A stretch of 64,000 nucleotides of DNA from Verrucomicrobiota bacterium (GCA_019241085.1 JAFAXH010000124.1:26127-90126), one strand, 5' to 3'; shown: positions 25,105 to 35,963, counted from the first letter of the stretch. Numbers and translations: made by a program. The notes: generated by a model not told the origin, from the letters alone.

Positions 25105-27720
25105 ATGCACCCCGAAAAATTCACCACCAAAACCCAGGAAGCCTTTCAAGCCGCGCAAGCCGACGCCGAAGCGCGCGGGCATTCCGAACTCACCAACGAG
25201 CACTTGCTGCGCGCGTTCGTCGATCAATCCGACGGCGTGACGCGACCGTTGCTGGAAAAGATCGGCGTCTCTGCACCGAAGCTCGGCGAGCGGCTCGATG
25301 CGGAATTGAATCGCCGGCCGAAAATCGTGAGCGGCAGCGGCCAGTTGCAGCTTTCGCGCGGACTGCGCGAGACAATTGACCGCGCGGAAACGGAGATGGG
25401 CAAATTGAAGGACGAGTTCCTGAGCGCCGAACATTACCTGCTCGCGCTGGCCGACTCGAATGACGCCGCGGCGCGCATGTTGAAGGACGAGCGCGTCACG
25501 CGCGACCGGCTGATGCAGGCGTTGCAGCAGGTGCGCGGCAACCAGCGCGTCACCGACCAAAATCCCGAGGGCAAATACCAGACGCTCGAAAAATACGGCC
25601 GCGACCTGACCGACGCCGCGCGCAAGGGCAAGATTGATCCCGTCATCGGCCGCGACGACGAAATCCGCCGCGTGATGCAGGTGCTCAGCCGGCGCACGAA
25701 AAACAATCCCGTGCTCATCGGTGATCCCGGCGTCGGTAAAACGGCGATCGTCGAAGGTCTCGCGCGCCGCATCGTCAGCGGCGACGTGCCGGAGTCGTTG
25801 AAAAACAAACGCATCGTCGCGATGGACATCGGCGCGATGATCGCGGGCGCAAAGTTCCGCGGCGAATTTGAGGACCGGCTCAAGGCGTTCTTAAAAGAAG
25901 TCACGTCGAGCGAAGGCGAGATCATCCTGTTCATCGACGAACTCCACACCATCGTCGGCGCGGGCGCGAGCGAAGGCGCGGTCGATGCGTCCAACATGCT
26001 CAAGCCGCAACTGGCGCGCGGTGAGTTGCGCACCATCGGCGCGACGACGCTCGACGAGTATCGCAAATACATTGAAAAGGACGCCGCGCTCGAACGCCGC
26101 TTCCAGCCGGTGCTCGTCGATGAGCCGAGCGTCGAGGACACCATCGCGATTTTGCGCGGGCTAAAGGAACGCTACGAAGTTCACCACGGCGTGCGAATTC
26201 AAGACGCCGCGCTCGTGGCGGCGGCGCAGCTTTCGCACCGTTATCTCAGCGAGCGTTTCCTGCCGGACAAAGCCGTCGATCTCGTGGACGAAGCGGCGAG
26301 CCGGTTGAAGATCGAACTCGACTCGATGCCGGAGGAAATCGACCGGCTCGAACGCGAGATCATGCAGCGCGAAATGGAACGCACCGCGCTGGCCAAGGAG
26401 ACGGATCGCGCCAGCCGCGAGCGGTTGGAAAAATTGGAAAAAGAACTCGCCGACTTGCGCGAAAAAAGCGCGGGATTGAAGGCGCAGTTCCAGACCGAAA
26501 AAAAGGTCATCGACGAATCGCGCGAACTCCAGCGCGCCATCGAAGCGACCAAGACCGAACTCGAACAGGCGCAGCGTCGCGGCGACCTCGGCCGCGCGTC
26601 GGAAATCCAATACGGCAAGCTGCCCGACTTGCAGCGCCAGCTCGACGCGCACAACGCCAAGCTGGCTGAAGTGCAGGGCGGCGGCGCGCAGATGTTGAAG
26701 GAGGAAGTCACCGCGGACGACATCGCGGAAGTCGTCTCCGCCTGGACGCGCATCCCCATCACGCGCCTGCGCGAAGGCGAGCGCGAGAAGCTCATCAAAA
26801 TGGAAGAGCGCCTCGGCCAGCGCGTCATCGGCCAGCGCGAAGCCATCGAGGCGGTGTCGAACGCCGTGCGCCGTTCGCGCTCAGGTTTGCAGGACGAGAA
26901 CCGGCCGATTGGTTCGTTCATTTTTCTCGGACCGACCGGCGTCGGAAAAACGGAGCTGTCGCGCGCGCTAGCGGAGTTTTTGTTCGACGACGAAAACAAC
27001 CTCGTGCGCATCGACATGAGCGAATACATGGAAAAGCACACGGTCGCGCGCTTGATCGGCGCGCCGCCCGGATATGTCGGCTACGAGGAAGGCGGGCAGC
27101 TCAGCGAAGCCGTGCGCCGGCGGCCGTATTCGGTCGTGCTCTTCGACGAGATCGAAAAGGCGCACCAAGACGTTTTCAACGTGCTGCTCCAGGTGCTCGA
27201 CGACGGCCGGATCACCGACGGGCAGGGGCGCACGGTCGATTTCAAAAACACCGTCATCATCATGACGAGCAACCTCGGCAGCCAGTTCATCGTCGAGTCC
27301 GGCCTGCGCGCGGAGGAGCGTGAAAAGCGCGTGATGGAAGCGTTGCGCGCGCATTTCCGGCCGGAGTTTTTGAATCGCGTGGATGAAGTCATCATCTTCG
27401 ACCGCTTGAGCGACCGCGACCTGACGCAGATCGTGGACATCCAGCTTGCACGGTTGCTGAAACGGCTCGCGGCGCAAAAGCTGACGCTCGTGTTGAGCGA
27501 TGAAGCGAAGGCGTTTCTCCCCCGCGAAGGTTACGATCCGGTGTATGGCGCGCGTCCGCTCAAACGGACGATCCAGCGCGAAATCCTCGATCCGCTTTCG
27601 CTGGAGATTTTGTCGGGACGGTTCCAAGAAGGCGACGAAATCACGGCCGAAGTGCGCGACGGCGGGCTGGTTTTCCACAACCGGAAACCGGCCGCGCCGC
27701 AGACCGCGCACGCGGCGTAA
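25105..27720 (+). CDS. clpB: ClpB disaggregase
   Basis: A Hsp100 disaggregase of 871 residues, normal for ClpB. It has an N-terminal Clp repeat domain (1-145), a first AAA module with GDPGVGKT (about 205), a long coiled-coil middle domain (about 400-520, [20 protein letters not shown]) and a second AAA module with GPTGVGKT (about 610) and the C-terminal D2 domain ([11 protein letters not shown]). The IGF/L ClpP-docking loop is not present, as expected for ClpB. ATG 25105 gives the canonical [14 protein letters not shown] start. The 110-bp gap upstream shows no CIRCE operator. Works with DnaK on aggregates. Confidence 0.95.
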   Translation: MHPEKFTTKTQEAFQAAQADAEARGHSELTNEHLLRAFVDQSDGVTRPLLEKIGVSAPKLGERLDAELNRRPKIVSGSGQLQLSRGLRETIDRAETEMGKLKDEFLSAEHYLLALADSNDAAARMLKDERVTRDRLMQALQQVRGNQRVTDQNPEGKYQTLEKYGRDLTDAARKGKIDPVIGRDDEIRRVMQVLSRRTKNNPVLIGDPGVGKTAIVEGLARRIVSGDVPESLKNKRIVAMDIGAMIAGAKFRGEFEDRLKAFLKEVTSSEGEIILFIDELHTIVGAGASEGAVDASNMLKPQLARGELRTIGATTLDEYRKYIEKDAALERRFQPVLVDEPSVEDTIAILRGLKERYEVHHGVRIQDAALVAAAQLSHRYLSERFLPDKAVDLVDEAASRLKIELDSMPEEIDRLEREIMQREMERTALAKETDRASRERLEKLEKELADLREKSAGLKAQFQTEKKVIDESRELQRAIEATKTELEQAQRRGDLGRASEIQYGKLPDLQRQLDAHNAKLAEVQGGGAQMLKEEVTADDIAEVVSAWTRIPITRLREGEREKLIKMEERLGQRVIGQREAIEAVSNAVRRSRSGLQDENRPIGSFIFLGPTGVGKTELSRALAEFLFDDENNLVRIDMSEYMEKHTVARLIGAPPGYVGYEEGGQLSEAVRRRPYSVVLFDEIEKAHQDVFNVLLQVLDDGRITDGQGRTVDFKNTVIIMTSNLGSQFIVESGLRAEEREKRVMEALRAHFRPEFLNRVDEVIIFDRLSDRDLTQIVDIQLARLLKRLAAQKLTLVLSDEAKAFLPREGYDPVYGARPLKRTIQREILDPLSLEILSGRFQEGDEITAEVRDGGLVFHNRKPAAPQTAHAA

Positions 27721-27747
27721 AATGATGAGCCGCGGCGTGGCAGCGAA

Positions 27748-28695
27748 CTAGGATGTTGCTGCACCGTCGCTGCCGCGCCGCAGAATCAGCAGCGCGATCT
27801 CCGGCGGGCAACGGAAGCGCAAGGGCGGGAAAACGGTGCCGACGCCGCGTGTGACGAAGACTTGCGTTTGCGGCGCGCGCACGAGGCCGGCGCGATATTT
27901 TTGGCCGTAGGCCGAAGGCACAATCGGCGCGCCGAGCCACGGCAGGACGATCTGGCCGCCGTGCGTGTGGCCGCTGAGCACGAGGCCCACGCGCTCGTCG
28001 CGCAGCGTCTCGGCGTAATCGGGGTTGTGCTGGAGCAGCACGACGGCGTCCGCCGCAGTGGCGTCGCCGAGCGCGGCGGCGAGTTGCGCGGGGCCGGGCT
28101 TGGTGGTTTTCAAATCATTCACGCCGCAGAGGCGCAACCGGCCTTCTGTCGCGTCGCTGGCGGAGCCAGGCGTCGCCTCCAGCCAGACGCCGGTGTCCGT
28201 CAATTCCCGCACGCCGCTGTCGGCGAGCGCGGCTTTGATCTCGGCGACATGGCCTTCCCAGGTGTCGTGGTTGCCCAGCACGGCAAAGACGCCAAGCCGC
28301 GCGCGCAACGCGCCGAAAATCTCGATGCCCGGCCGCACGAAATGCTTCGTCAAGCCTCGCTCATAATCGTCCCATTTGCGCTGCACATAATCGCCGCCGA
28401 GCGCGACGAGGTCGGGCGCGAGCGCGTTCGTCTGCGCGATGACCCGGCGCAGATAATCGAGCGGCACGGACGGCCCATGGTGCGTGTCGGCCAGAAACGC
28501 GAGGCGCAATCCGTCGAAGCGCGCGGGCAGCCGCGGGAGCACGATGGTCTGCGTCACGACCTCGCACTGTTGGGTTTCCCAACGTCCGTAGCCGGCGCAA
28601 CCAAGCGCGCCGGCCGCCGCGCCACAACTGATTTGCAAGAAGCGCCGGCGGCTGAGGCGGCGCGGCGCGGAGGGAGCGGAAGCTAGCGCTGGCAT
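27748..28695 (-). CDS. Tat-exported metallophosphoesterase
   Basis: A calcineurin-like phosphoesterase of about 315 residues. The chosen ATG (28695) leaves a twin-arginine signal with SRRRFLQ followed by a hydrophobic CGAAAGALGCAG. The metal site motifs are visible: FLADTHHGP, GGDYV, GNHDTW and SGHTHGGQ. These bind two metals and hydrolyse phosphoester bonds; the family includes UDP-diacylglucosamine hydrolase-like and YaeI enzymes. Substrate is unknown. Gene ends 27 bp from clpB in convergent orientation. Confidence 0.88.
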   Translation of the reverse strand: MPALASAPSAPRRLSRRRFLQISCGAAAGALGCAGYGRWETQQCEVVTQTIVLPRLPARFDGLRLAFLADTHHGPSVPLDYLRRVIAQTNALAPDLVALGGDYVQRKWDDYERGLTKHFVRPGIEIFGALRARLGVFAVLGNHDTWEGHVAEIKAALADSGVRELTDTGVWLEATPGSASDATEGRLRLCGVNDLKTTKPGPAQLAAALGDATAADAVVLLQHNPDYAETLRDERVGLVLSGHTHGGQIVLPWLGAPIVPSAYGQKYRAGLVRAPQTQVFVTRGVGTVFPPLRFRCPPEIALLILRRGSDGAATS

Positions 28696-28754
28696 GAGGT
28701 GCAGGTAGCTACAGAGCAAGTTTCGGTGCCTGCTGCGCACACCAAGCTCCGAAA

Positions 28755-29222
28755 CTACCGCGCAGATTCAAGTCGATTCCTTGCTACCTGAGCAGCTTGC
28801 AGCGCGTGCTCCAAATCCTCCGGGGGAAATGGCTTCACCAAATGCTGCCGGAAACCGGCCGCGCGACTTTTTTCCAAGTCCACATTGCTCCCGAAGCCGC
28901 TCATCGCCACGGCGTAAGGCGGGCAGCAGCCGCGCTGGTGCAGTTCACGCAGCAAGTCCCAGCCATCGCCGTCCGGCAGGCTGATGTCGCTGAGCAGCAC
29001 GTCGAAATGCTCTCCGTCGCACGCCTGTTCGAGAGCCGTGGACACATCCTCTGCATAGCGCGCATCGTGTCCGAGCAGTTCCATGAAAACCTCCAGGCCG
29101 CGCCGGGTGCTCGGATGGTTTTCAACCACGAGAATGCGGAGTGCGGGCGGGCGTGGCGATACGGCGGCGCTGCCACGCGTCCTTTTCCTAGGGCGACGAC
29201 AGGCCCGGGGATGTTGAGTCAT
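28755..29222 (-). CDS. single-domain response regulator
   Basis: About 155 residues from ATG 29222: an Arg-rich N-terminal tail (to about residue 27), then one receiver domain. The acidic pair is ENHPS, the phospho-acceptor Asp is in LLSDISLPDGDG, and AMSGFG and the Lys in LVKPF complete the set. There is no output domain, so it probably signals by protein contact or as a phosphorelay intermediate. It lies 22 bp downstream of the GAF/PAS kinase gene and is likely its partner. Confidence 0.87.
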   Translation of the reverse strand: MTQHPRACRRPRKRTRGSAAVSPRPPALRILVVENHPSTRRGLEVFMELLGHDARYAEDVSTALEQACDGEHFDVLLSDISLPDGDGWDLLRELHQRGCCPPYAVAMSGFGSNVDLEKSRAAGFRQHLVKPFPPEDLEHALQAAQVARNRLESAR

Positions 29223-29244
29223 GACAAGACTCAGATTCGGCGCA

Positions 29245-32200
29245 TCAAGCGCGGCTGGCGCTTTCATTCACACTTTCTTTCGGCTTCAGGGTGAGAAGCT
29301 CGACGGTAAACGTCGCGCCCTGGCCCGGCCCGGCGCTGGCTGCGGCCAGCCGTCCGCCGTGCGCTTCGGCGACCGCCCGGGAGATGGCGAGACCCAGGCC
29401 CAGACCGCCGTAGTGCCGCGCGGAATCAGCCGTGCCCTGCTCGAAGGCATTGAAAATCCGTTCCAGCGCCCAAGCTTCGATGCCGATGCCCGTGTCGATG
29501 ATTTCCACGGCGATGCGGCCCGGCGAGGAGTTGTGCGAACGCACGGTCACGCGGCCGCTGGCGGGCGTGAATTTGACTGCGTTTTTGACGAGGTTCCAAA
29601 AAATTTGCTGCAAGCGCGTGGAATCGCCCGCCACGTGGTGATCGGCGGCGTCGAGCGCGACGACGACCTCCAGGCTTTTTCCTGTGAGATCTTCGTGGCA
29701 AATCTCCAATGCCTGCCGCACGCAGGCATGAAGGTCCAGCGGCATGGTTTTCAAATCCAGCTTGCCGTGAACGATCCGGCCCACGTCGAGCAGGTCATCG
29801 ATCAGTTGGGTTTCCACTTTGATGTTTTCACGGATCAGCGCGAGCAGGTCGCGCCCGCGCACCGTCAGGCGTTTCTCGCGTTCGAGCGCGTAGATCGCCA
29901 TTTGCACCGGCGTCAGCGGCGTGCGCAACTCGTGGCTGAGAACGGCTAAAAAATGATCCTTCGCCCGGTCCGCGGCTTCGGCTTCCGCGCGGGCGTTCTC
30001 GGCATCGCGCAACGCGGCGGAGAGTTCCTGGTGGCTTTTTTCCAGCGCTTCGCGGGCTTCGAGCGCCGCGGTGTCGTCGCGGAAGATTTTCACAAAACCG
30101 AGCGCCTCGCCGCGCGCATCGCGCATCACGGTCATCACGCCGCTGCCCCAGAACCGACTGCCATCCTTGCGCACATGCCAGCGTTCGTCCTTGACGCGTC
30201 CCGCGGCGAGCGCGGTGCGCATTTCGTGTCCGGGCGCATCGTTGGCGCGATCTTCGGCGGTGTAAATAATGTCGCCGCTTTGACCGAGGATTTCCTTTTC
30301 GTGGTAGCCGAGGATCGTTTCCCCGCCGCGGTTCCAACTGGTGATGCGGCGTTGGAGATCCATGGAAAAAATCGCGTAGTCACGCGCGTTTTCCACCACG
30401 AGCCGCAGGTGCTCCTGGCTTTCCCCGAGCGCGGCCTCGGCTTCCTTCAAATCCTGAATATCCGTCGCCGTGCCGAACCAGCCGGCGACGCGGCCCGTGC
30501 TCTCGTGCATGGGCACATTGCGTCCGATGAACCAGCGATACGCGCCATCCGCGCCGCGCAGCCGGTATTCGCAGTCGAAAGTTTCGCCCGCGGCGAGCGC
30601 CCGCTTCCATTGTTCGACGGAAGCCGGTGCGTCGTCGGGATGCACCACCGCCTGCCAGCCTGGACCCGCGGATTCCTCGGGGGGAAGCCCGGTGTATTCA
30701 TACCAGCGCCGGTTGAAGTAAGTGGCGCGGCCCTCGGCATCGTTGGCCCAGATAATCTGCGGCACCGCGTCGGCCAGCGTGCGCATTCTTTCCTCGCTCG
30801 CGCGCAACGCTTCCTCGGCGCGTCCGCGCGTGGTGATGTCCCTGAAAATAACCGCCACCTTGCGTTCGTGCGGATCACCGATGCGGAACGCATACAGACT
30901 GAAAATGCGCTGCAGCGCCGTGGAGTCTCCCTCGAAGCGCAGCGGCTCGCCGGTTTCCGCCACGCGGGTGTAAATCTCGAGCCACTTCGGCTCAATGCCC
31001 GGCGCCAGCTCGCGGATGGTTTTGCCTTCGGCCGCGTGCAGCCCGTAGTTGAGCTCGAAGGCGCGATTGACCTGCACGAACCGCCAATCCACCGCCTGGC
31101 CCGCCTCATCGTAAATCATCTGGATGATGCAATAGCCCTCGTCCATCCAATCGAAGAGCGTGCGGTATTTCACTTCCGACTCGCGCAGGGTCGTGTTCGC
31201 GCGGTGACGCTCGACAAAATCGGCGGCCGTCCACGCGAGCAGGTCCACCAGCTTCAACTCCTCCTCGCCGGGGCTGTGCGGCTGGCGAAATTGCGTGCTC
31301 AAGACCCCCACCGTCTCTCCCTTGCGGCTGACCATGAGCGCGGATTGCACGGCGCTGATGCCGTCGGCGAGCATGGCCTCACCGGCTTCCGTGCCATCAA
31401 GGCCGGGAAAGCCCACGGTCTCCTCGATGATAAATCGGCGGCGTTCCACGCGCGCCGTGTCCCAACCTTGCGCAAAGCCCTCGTGGCGGAAGTGGTGGAT
31501 AAACGGACTGTCGTCCGCATGGCCGCGCCAAGTGAACATATCCAGCCGCTTGCCATCCTCGCTGACGAGCTGGATGCAGCCGAGGTCAGTGTTCGTGAAT
31601 TCGCACGCGGTGGCCAGTATCTCGTCGAGGGCGGTTTTCAGGTCGGTTTCGGTCGCGATCCGGGTGTGCAGGTCGTAGAGCCGGCGCATGCCGTGAAGGT
31701 CAGCCGCGAGTCGCGCCTCGCTCCGGCGCAGGGCGGCGTTGGCGCGCTCGGCTTCCTTGCGCGCGGCGATCGCGTCCTCCATGAGATTCAGCGCCGCGAT
31801 GCGTTCGGCTTGCAGGCCGTCGGCCTTCTCCCCGCGGCTCGCGACCGCGTGCGCGGCGGAGGCGAAGCGCGCGAGATTTTTCAACAGCCGCGCGTCCTCG
31901 GCATCGAAGCGGTGCTCCGGCGTGTGGCTGATCGCCCAGAGTGTGCCGACGACGCGTCCGCCGACTTCCCACGGCACGAGCAGGCTTTCATAAATGCGCG
32001 GCTGCACCTCGCGCAACGCCGGGAAAAAGCGTTCAGCGTCGCGAAACAGCAGGACGCGGTCGCGCTCGATCACCGTCCCGCAAGGACTCGCCTCGCGCGG
32101 GATCGTGCCTTGCAGGCTTGGCGCGAAAGCGCCCGCCGCCGCGTGCCAGCGAAAGATGGCGCGTTCGCCGCCGGACTCGAGCACGGAAACGCCAGCCGAG

Positions 32201-32385
32201 TCGGCATGGCAAAGCTCGATGACCAGGTGCGCGAGCCTTTGCAAAACGCCGCGAGGATTCCGCGCCAGTTCCTGCGCCAGCTCGCTGAGCGCGCGGCTCT
32301 CGGCGTTGTAATCCGGCTCGCGCGCCGGCCGTCGCGCCAGCTCGCTCGTGATGAGCACGTCGTCCACGGATCGCGCGTCGCCCAT
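29245..32385 (-). CDS. multi-sensor histidine kinase (GAF-GAF-PAS-PAS-PAS-HisKA-HATPase)
   Basis: A 1046-residue soluble kinase. Two GAF domains (about 40-190 and 250-390), then three PAS/PAC domains (about 405-530, 535-655, 660-785), a coiled-coil linker and HisKA with HDFLAVL-SHELRTPL. The HATPase_c domain has N-box FWNLVKNAVKFTPA and G-boxes DTGIGIEAW and GGLGLGLAIS. There is no transmembrane region, so it senses cytoplasmic or diffusible signals. The tail lacks a receiver domain, and a separate receiver protein follows 22 bp downstream. The CheB-CheR-PAS gene is 11 bp upstream on the same strand, so all three form one operon. Confidence 0.9.
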   Translation of the reverse strand: MGDARSVDDVLITSELARRPAREPDYNAESRALSELAQELARNPRGVLQRLAHLVIELCHADSAGVSVLESGGERAIFRWHAAAGAFAPSLQGTIPREASPCGTVIERDRVLLFRDAERFFPALREVQPRIYESLLVPWEVGGRVVGTLWAISHTPEHRFDAEDARLLKNLARFASAAHAVASRGEKADGLQAERIAALNLMEDAIAARKEAERANAALRRSEARLAADLHGMRRLYDLHTRIATETDLKTALDEILATACEFTNTDLGCIQLVSEDGKRLDMFTWRGHADDSPFIHHFRHEGFAQGWDTARVERRRFIIEETVGFPGLDGTEAGEAMLADGISAVQSALMVSRKGETVGVLSTQFRQPHSPGEEELKLVDLLAWTAADFVERHRANTTLRESEVKYRTLFDWMDEGYCIIQMIYDEAGQAVDWRFVQVNRAFELNYGLHAAEGKTIRELAPGIEPKWLEIYTRVAETGEPLRFEGDSTALQRIFSLYAFRIGDPHERKVAVIFRDITTRGRAEEALRASEERMRTLADAVPQIIWANDAEGRATYFNRRWYEYTGLPPEESAGPGWQAVVHPDDAPASVEQWKRALAAGETFDCEYRLRGADGAYRWFIGRNVPMHESTGRVAGWFGTATDIQDLKEAEAALGESQEHLRLVVENARDYAIFSMDLQRRITSWNRGGETILGYHEKEILGQSGDIIYTAEDRANDAPGHEMRTALAAGRVKDERWHVRKDGSRFWGSGVMTVMRDARGEALGFVKIFRDDTAALEAREALEKSHQELSAALRDAENARAEAEAADRAKDHFLAVLSHELRTPLTPVQMAIYALEREKRLTVRGRDLLALIRENIKVETQLIDDLLDVGRIVHGKLDLKTMPLDLHACVRQALEICHEDLTGKSLEVVVALDAADHHVAGDSTRLQQIFWNLVKNAVKFTPASGRVTVRSHNSSPGRIAVEIIDTGIGIEAWALERIFNAFEQGTADSARHYGGLGLGLAISRAVAEAHGGRLAAASAGPGQGATFTVELLTLKPKESVNESASRA

Positions 32386-32396
32386 AAGGAATGGAA

Positions 32397-35336
32397 TCAG
32401 GTCTCGAATGCCAGCGGGTAACGCGCCGGCTCGCCCAGCCGCCCCGCCAGTTCGTTGACCTCTTTTTTTAGCTCCACCATCCGCAGCTCACGGCCGACGG
32501 CGGCTTTGTTGAACCGCTCCAGTTCCTCGTTGCGCGCGCGCACCTCGGCCTCGGCCTTTTTCCCGCGGGTGATGTCCACAAAAGTCAGCACCACGCCGGC
32601 GATGTGATCGTCGAGCGTGCGATACGGCAGGAGCCGCGCGAGATACCAGCGATCCTCGTTGTCGCGCACTTCGTGCTCGATGGGTGTGAGACGATCCAGC
32701 ACCCGCACGGCGTCATTCGCGAATTCGAGGTAGTCAATCCGCAGGCGCAGGTCGGCGAGCGGACGGCCGAGATCGCCGGGGATCAAATTGAAAAGCGGCG
32801 CCGCGGTCGGCGTGTAGCGCATGATGCGCAGGTTGCGGTCGAGGAACACCGTGGCGATGGCCGTCGCGCTCATCAGATTGTGCAGGTCGCTGTTCGCGTG
32901 GCCGAGTTCCTCGACCTTGCTTTTCAACTCCTGGTTCACCGTCGCGAGTTCTTCGTTGATGCTTTGCAATTCCTCGCGCGAAGTCTCCAGTTCCTCGCTC
33001 GCGCTGCGCAGCTCCTCGTTCATCGCCTGCAATTCCTCGTTGCTGGCTTTCATCTCCTCGCTGCTCGCTTCGTATTGCTCCACGGTATCGCGCAAATGCG
33101 CCTTCGTCGTCTCCAGCTCGCGCTCGAGCTGGCGCACAATCGGCTCCGGCTCCGTGCGCGACACGGGCTGGTTTTCCCCGCCCGTGGTTTCCACCGCCGC
33201 GTGCATTTCAAAGACCACGAGCAAAAATCCCGGCGCCAGCTCGCGCGCGGGCGAGACGCGGATGTCCACCGCGCGGCGCTCGCCCTCAATCTCCACGGGC
33301 ACGCGCGCGACCTCGACCGGCACTTTGGTTTCGGCGGCTTGAAAAAGCGCCGTGCGCAATTCGAGCCGCAGCATCGGATGGACGACGCGCAGCAGGTTCG
33401 TCGTCGGCTCGCCGCCGCTGAACTGCAAAAACCGGCCCGCTTTTTCCGAGATGTGGATGATGTCGTAGTCGCCGTTCACCACGACCGACGGCGGCGCGAA
33501 ACGCTCGATCAAGCGGAAGTGCAGCTCGCCCATTGAGACGCGCTCGTCGCCGCCGCGCGTCAGCTCCGACAGCAGCAGCGACGACGCCCTGCCGTCGCTG
33601 GCCTGCTGCTGCGCCGTGAAGGAGCGCCCCGGCAGCACCGGGCCGCCGCGCGCCTTTTCCTGTGCCTCGATCGCGCGCAGCAGCGTGCTCGCGCCCGCCG
33701 GCACGGGCACGCCCATCCGTTGCGCCGGGCGCTGCACGTAGATGCGGTGCTTTTTGTCGAGCGCAGCAAAGAGCGCGCTGCCTTCGTCCACGGCTTCCGA
33801 CGAGCCGAGGAGGAGCAGCCCGTGCGGCTTCAGCGCGAAGTGAAAAATATCGAGCACGCGCTTCTGCGCCTCTGGGTTGAGATAGATGAGCAGGTTCCGG
33901 CACGAGATGAGGTCCATGCGGGAAAACGGCGCGTCCCTCAACAGATCGTGCGAGGCAAAGAGCACCATCTCGCGCACCTCGCGCCGCACGCGGTAGCCGC
34001 GATGTTCCTTGGTGAAAAACCGCCGCAACCGCTCCTCGCTGACATCGGCGGCAATCGTCTCCGGGTAAACTCCGGCCCGCGCCAGTTGGACCGCCGAGTC
34101 ATCCAGATCGCAGCCGAAAATCTGGATCGGCGGCGGCGCATCGAGCGTGCGCGCGTGCTCGACGACGAGCATCGCGAGCGAATACGCCTCCTCGCCCGAC
34201 GCGCACGCCGGCGCCCAGACGCGCACGGTATCACTCGGCGTTTTGTTTTTGAAAATCTGCGGGATGTGCGCCTCCAGCGCCGCAAAGGCATCGCGGTCGC
34301 GGAAAAAATTCGTCACCGAGATGAGCAGGTCTTGCAGCAGCGCGCCGCATTCGCCCGGATGCGTCCGCAGAAAACTCAGATAATCGGACAAACCTTCCAC
34401 CGCGTTGATCTGCATCCGGCGCGAGACGCGCCGCACGATGGTCGCGCGCTTGTAGTAGGAAAAATCGCGTCCCGTGCGCGCGCGCAAAAACGCGAGCACT
34501 TCGCGCAGCGCGGCCTCATTTTGATCGTCGGTCTTTGGCGGTGCCTGCGCGGGCTGCGGCCCTTCCTCCGGCGGCAATTTCAGCCGCGCTTCGCGCGCAC
34601 GGTAATCGAGCAGCCGCGTCGGCATCTCCGCCGCGTGCAGCACCCAATCCACCATGCCCGTGGCGATGGAGCTTTGCGGCATCGCGGGATGCTCCGCCTC
34701 GTTCGGATCCTGCGCGATGGTCAGCCCGCCGCGTTCTTTGATGCGCTTGATGCCGATCGCGCCGTCGCCATCCGCGCCGGAGAGCACGATGGCGGTCGCG
34801 TGCGGTCCGTGCGTGTCCGCCAGCGAGCGGAAAAACAAATCCACGGCGACGCGTTTTCCTTTTTCCGGCTCCAGGTCATCGAGCCGCAAATGTCCGTCCA
34901 CCGAGGTGAGATGTTTCGCGGGCGGGATGACATAAACCGTATTTGTCTCGACGCGCATTCCGTCGGTCGCGTGCATCACGCGCATCGGCGTGCAGCGCTG
35001 AAGCAGCTCGGGCATCGCGCTCTCGTGCTCCGGCGAAAGGTGCATGATGACCACAAACACCATCCCCGGGTCCGCCGGCATCGCCTTGAAAAATTCCTGC
35101 AACGCCGCGATGCTCCCCGCCGATCCGCCGAGGCCGATCATCGGCACCATCGCGTAGCCGCGCGTCGGCACGCTGTTGTCAATTTCCTCCGCTTGCTCTT
35201 GCTCGATGAAGTCGGGCGCAACGGCGGGCAATCCTCGCGCCACGCCGGCCGTCGCAGTTTCCTCGCGGTCTGCCTCGCCGCTCGCGCGCGCAACGGCGTC
35301 GGGCGGGGGATTTTTGGATTTTTCAGGATCAGCCAT
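32397..35336 (-). CDS. CheB-CheR-PAS fusion protein
   Basis: About 979 residues from ATG 35336 (MADPEKSKNPPPD). A CheB methylesterase domain (about 65-240) keeps the catalytic triad regions GLGGSAGS (Ser), IMHLSPEHES (His) and LSGADGDG (Asp). A CheR methyltransferase follows (about 265-530; LIYLNPEAQKRVLDIFHFAL). Then come two PAS-like domains with a strong coiled coil between them (about 705-790, EEMKASNEELQAMNEEL). Such fusions are usually found with stand-alone kinases outside classical chemotaxis operons, and no MCP, CheA or CheW is nearby. Its targets are unknown. Confidence 0.88.
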   Translation of the reverse strand: MADPEKSKNPPPDAVARASGEADREETATAGVARGLPAVAPDFIEQEQAEEIDNSVPTRGYAMVPMIGLGGSAGSIAALQEFFKAMPADPGMVFVVIMHLSPEHESAMPELLQRCTPMRVMHATDGMRVETNTVYVIPPAKHLTSVDGHLRLDDLEPEKGKRVAVDLFFRSLADTHGPHATAIVLSGADGDGAIGIKRIKERGGLTIAQDPNEAEHPAMPQSSIATGMVDWVLHAAEMPTRLLDYRAREARLKLPPEEGPQPAQAPPKTDDQNEAALREVLAFLRARTGRDFSYYKRATIVRRVSRRMQINAVEGLSDYLSFLRTHPGECGALLQDLLISVTNFFRDRDAFAALEAHIPQIFKNKTPSDTVRVWAPACASGEEAYSLAMLVVEHARTLDAPPPIQIFGCDLDDSAVQLARAGVYPETIAADVSEERLRRFFTKEHRGYRVRREVREMVLFASHDLLRDAPFSRMDLISCRNLLIYLNPEAQKRVLDIFHFALKPHGLLLLGSSEAVDEGSALFAALDKKHRIYVQRPAQRMGVPVPAGASTLLRAIEAQEKARGGPVLPGRSFTAQQQASDGRASSLLLSELTRGGDERVSMGELHFRLIERFAPPSVVVNGDYDIIHISEKAGRFLQFSGGEPTTNLLRVVHPMLRLELRTALFQAAETKVPVEVARVPVEIEGERRAVDIRVSPARELAPGFLLVVFEMHAAVETTGGENQPVSRTEPEPIVRQLERELETTKAHLRDTVEQYEASSEEMKASNEELQAMNEELRSASEELETSREELQSINEELATVNQELKSKVEELGHANSDLHNLMSATAIATVFLDRNLRIMRYTPTAAPLFNLIPGDLGRPLADLRLRIDYLEFANDAVRVLDRLTPIEHEVRDNEDRWYLARLLPYRTLDDHIAGVVLTFVDITRGKKAEAEVRARNEELERFNKAAVGRELRMVELKKEVNELAGRLGEPARYPLAFET

Positions 35337-35450
35337 AAGGGCGACGCCGTTTTCTACATTGTCCCCCGACCCGGCACGCGCGCAAGATTCGGTTCTCCCG
35401 ATTCGATCCTCGGCTTGCCCGCAGCCGGAGGAAAGGGATTCTTTTTTGCC

Positions 35451-35951
35451 ATGCAATTTTTGTATTCAGCTTTTGGCGTCGGCGCGCAGCCCGGGCAGTT
35501 GACCTACGGCCAGGTGGCGTTGCGCGCCTTGCTCATTTTCTTCACGATGCTCATCATCGTGCGCGTGGCGGACAAACGGTTCATCGGCAAAAAATCCGCG
35601 TTCGACGTGATCCTTGGCTTCATCCTCGCCTCGTTGCTGGCGCGGACCATCAACGGTTCGGAACCGCTCGGTCCCTCGATCACCGCGGGCTTTCTCCTCG
35701 TCCTGCTGCACCGCGGCCTGGCCACGCTCTCGTGTCGCTGGCCGGCGCTGAGCACTTTGATCAAAGGCCAAAGCCAGAAGTTGATCGAGGAAGGCCGGGT
35801 GCAGGAGAAAACGCTTCACCGGCATCATCTCAGTGAGGACGACTTGTGGGAGGAACTGCGACTGCAAGGAGTGGAAAAACCCGCCGAAGTCCGCCTGGCC
35901 TGCCTCGAGCGCAGCGGCGTGGTCAGCGTGATCAAGCGGTCGCCGGAATAG
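35451..35951 (+). CDS. DUF421 (YetF-like) membrane protein
   Basis: A 166-residue protein with three hydrophobic segments near residues 20-45, 50-75 and 80-95 (ALRALLIFFTMLIIVRVADKR, ILGFILASLLA). The family signature VADKRFIGKKSAFD appears between the first two, followed by a cytoplasmic DUF421 domain (SQKLIEEGRVQ, ELRLQGVEK). Starts at ATG 35451 with a GAGGAAAGGGA Shine-Dalgarno rather far upstream. A much longer open frame upstream is a shadow of the gene on the other strand. Divergent from the CheB-CheR gene. Function unknown. Confidence 0.88.
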   Translation: MQFLYSAFGVGAQPGQLTYGQVALRALLIFFTMLIIVRVADKRFIGKKSAFDVILGFILASLLARTINGSEPLGPSITAGFLLVLLHRGLATLSCRWPALSTLIKGQSQKLIEEGRVQEKTLHRHHLSEDDLWEELRLQGVEKPAEVRLACLERSGVVSVIKRSPE

Positions 35952-35963
35952 GTGGAAAAACGC

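Noticed and set aside
29953..32421. An 822-codon open frame on the plus strand, and others such as 33720-35450 plus strand and 14806-15489 plus strand
   Set aside because: They run opposite to strong genes (kinase, CheB-CheR fusion, hypothetical), have no family motifs and arise from GC-rich codon bias.
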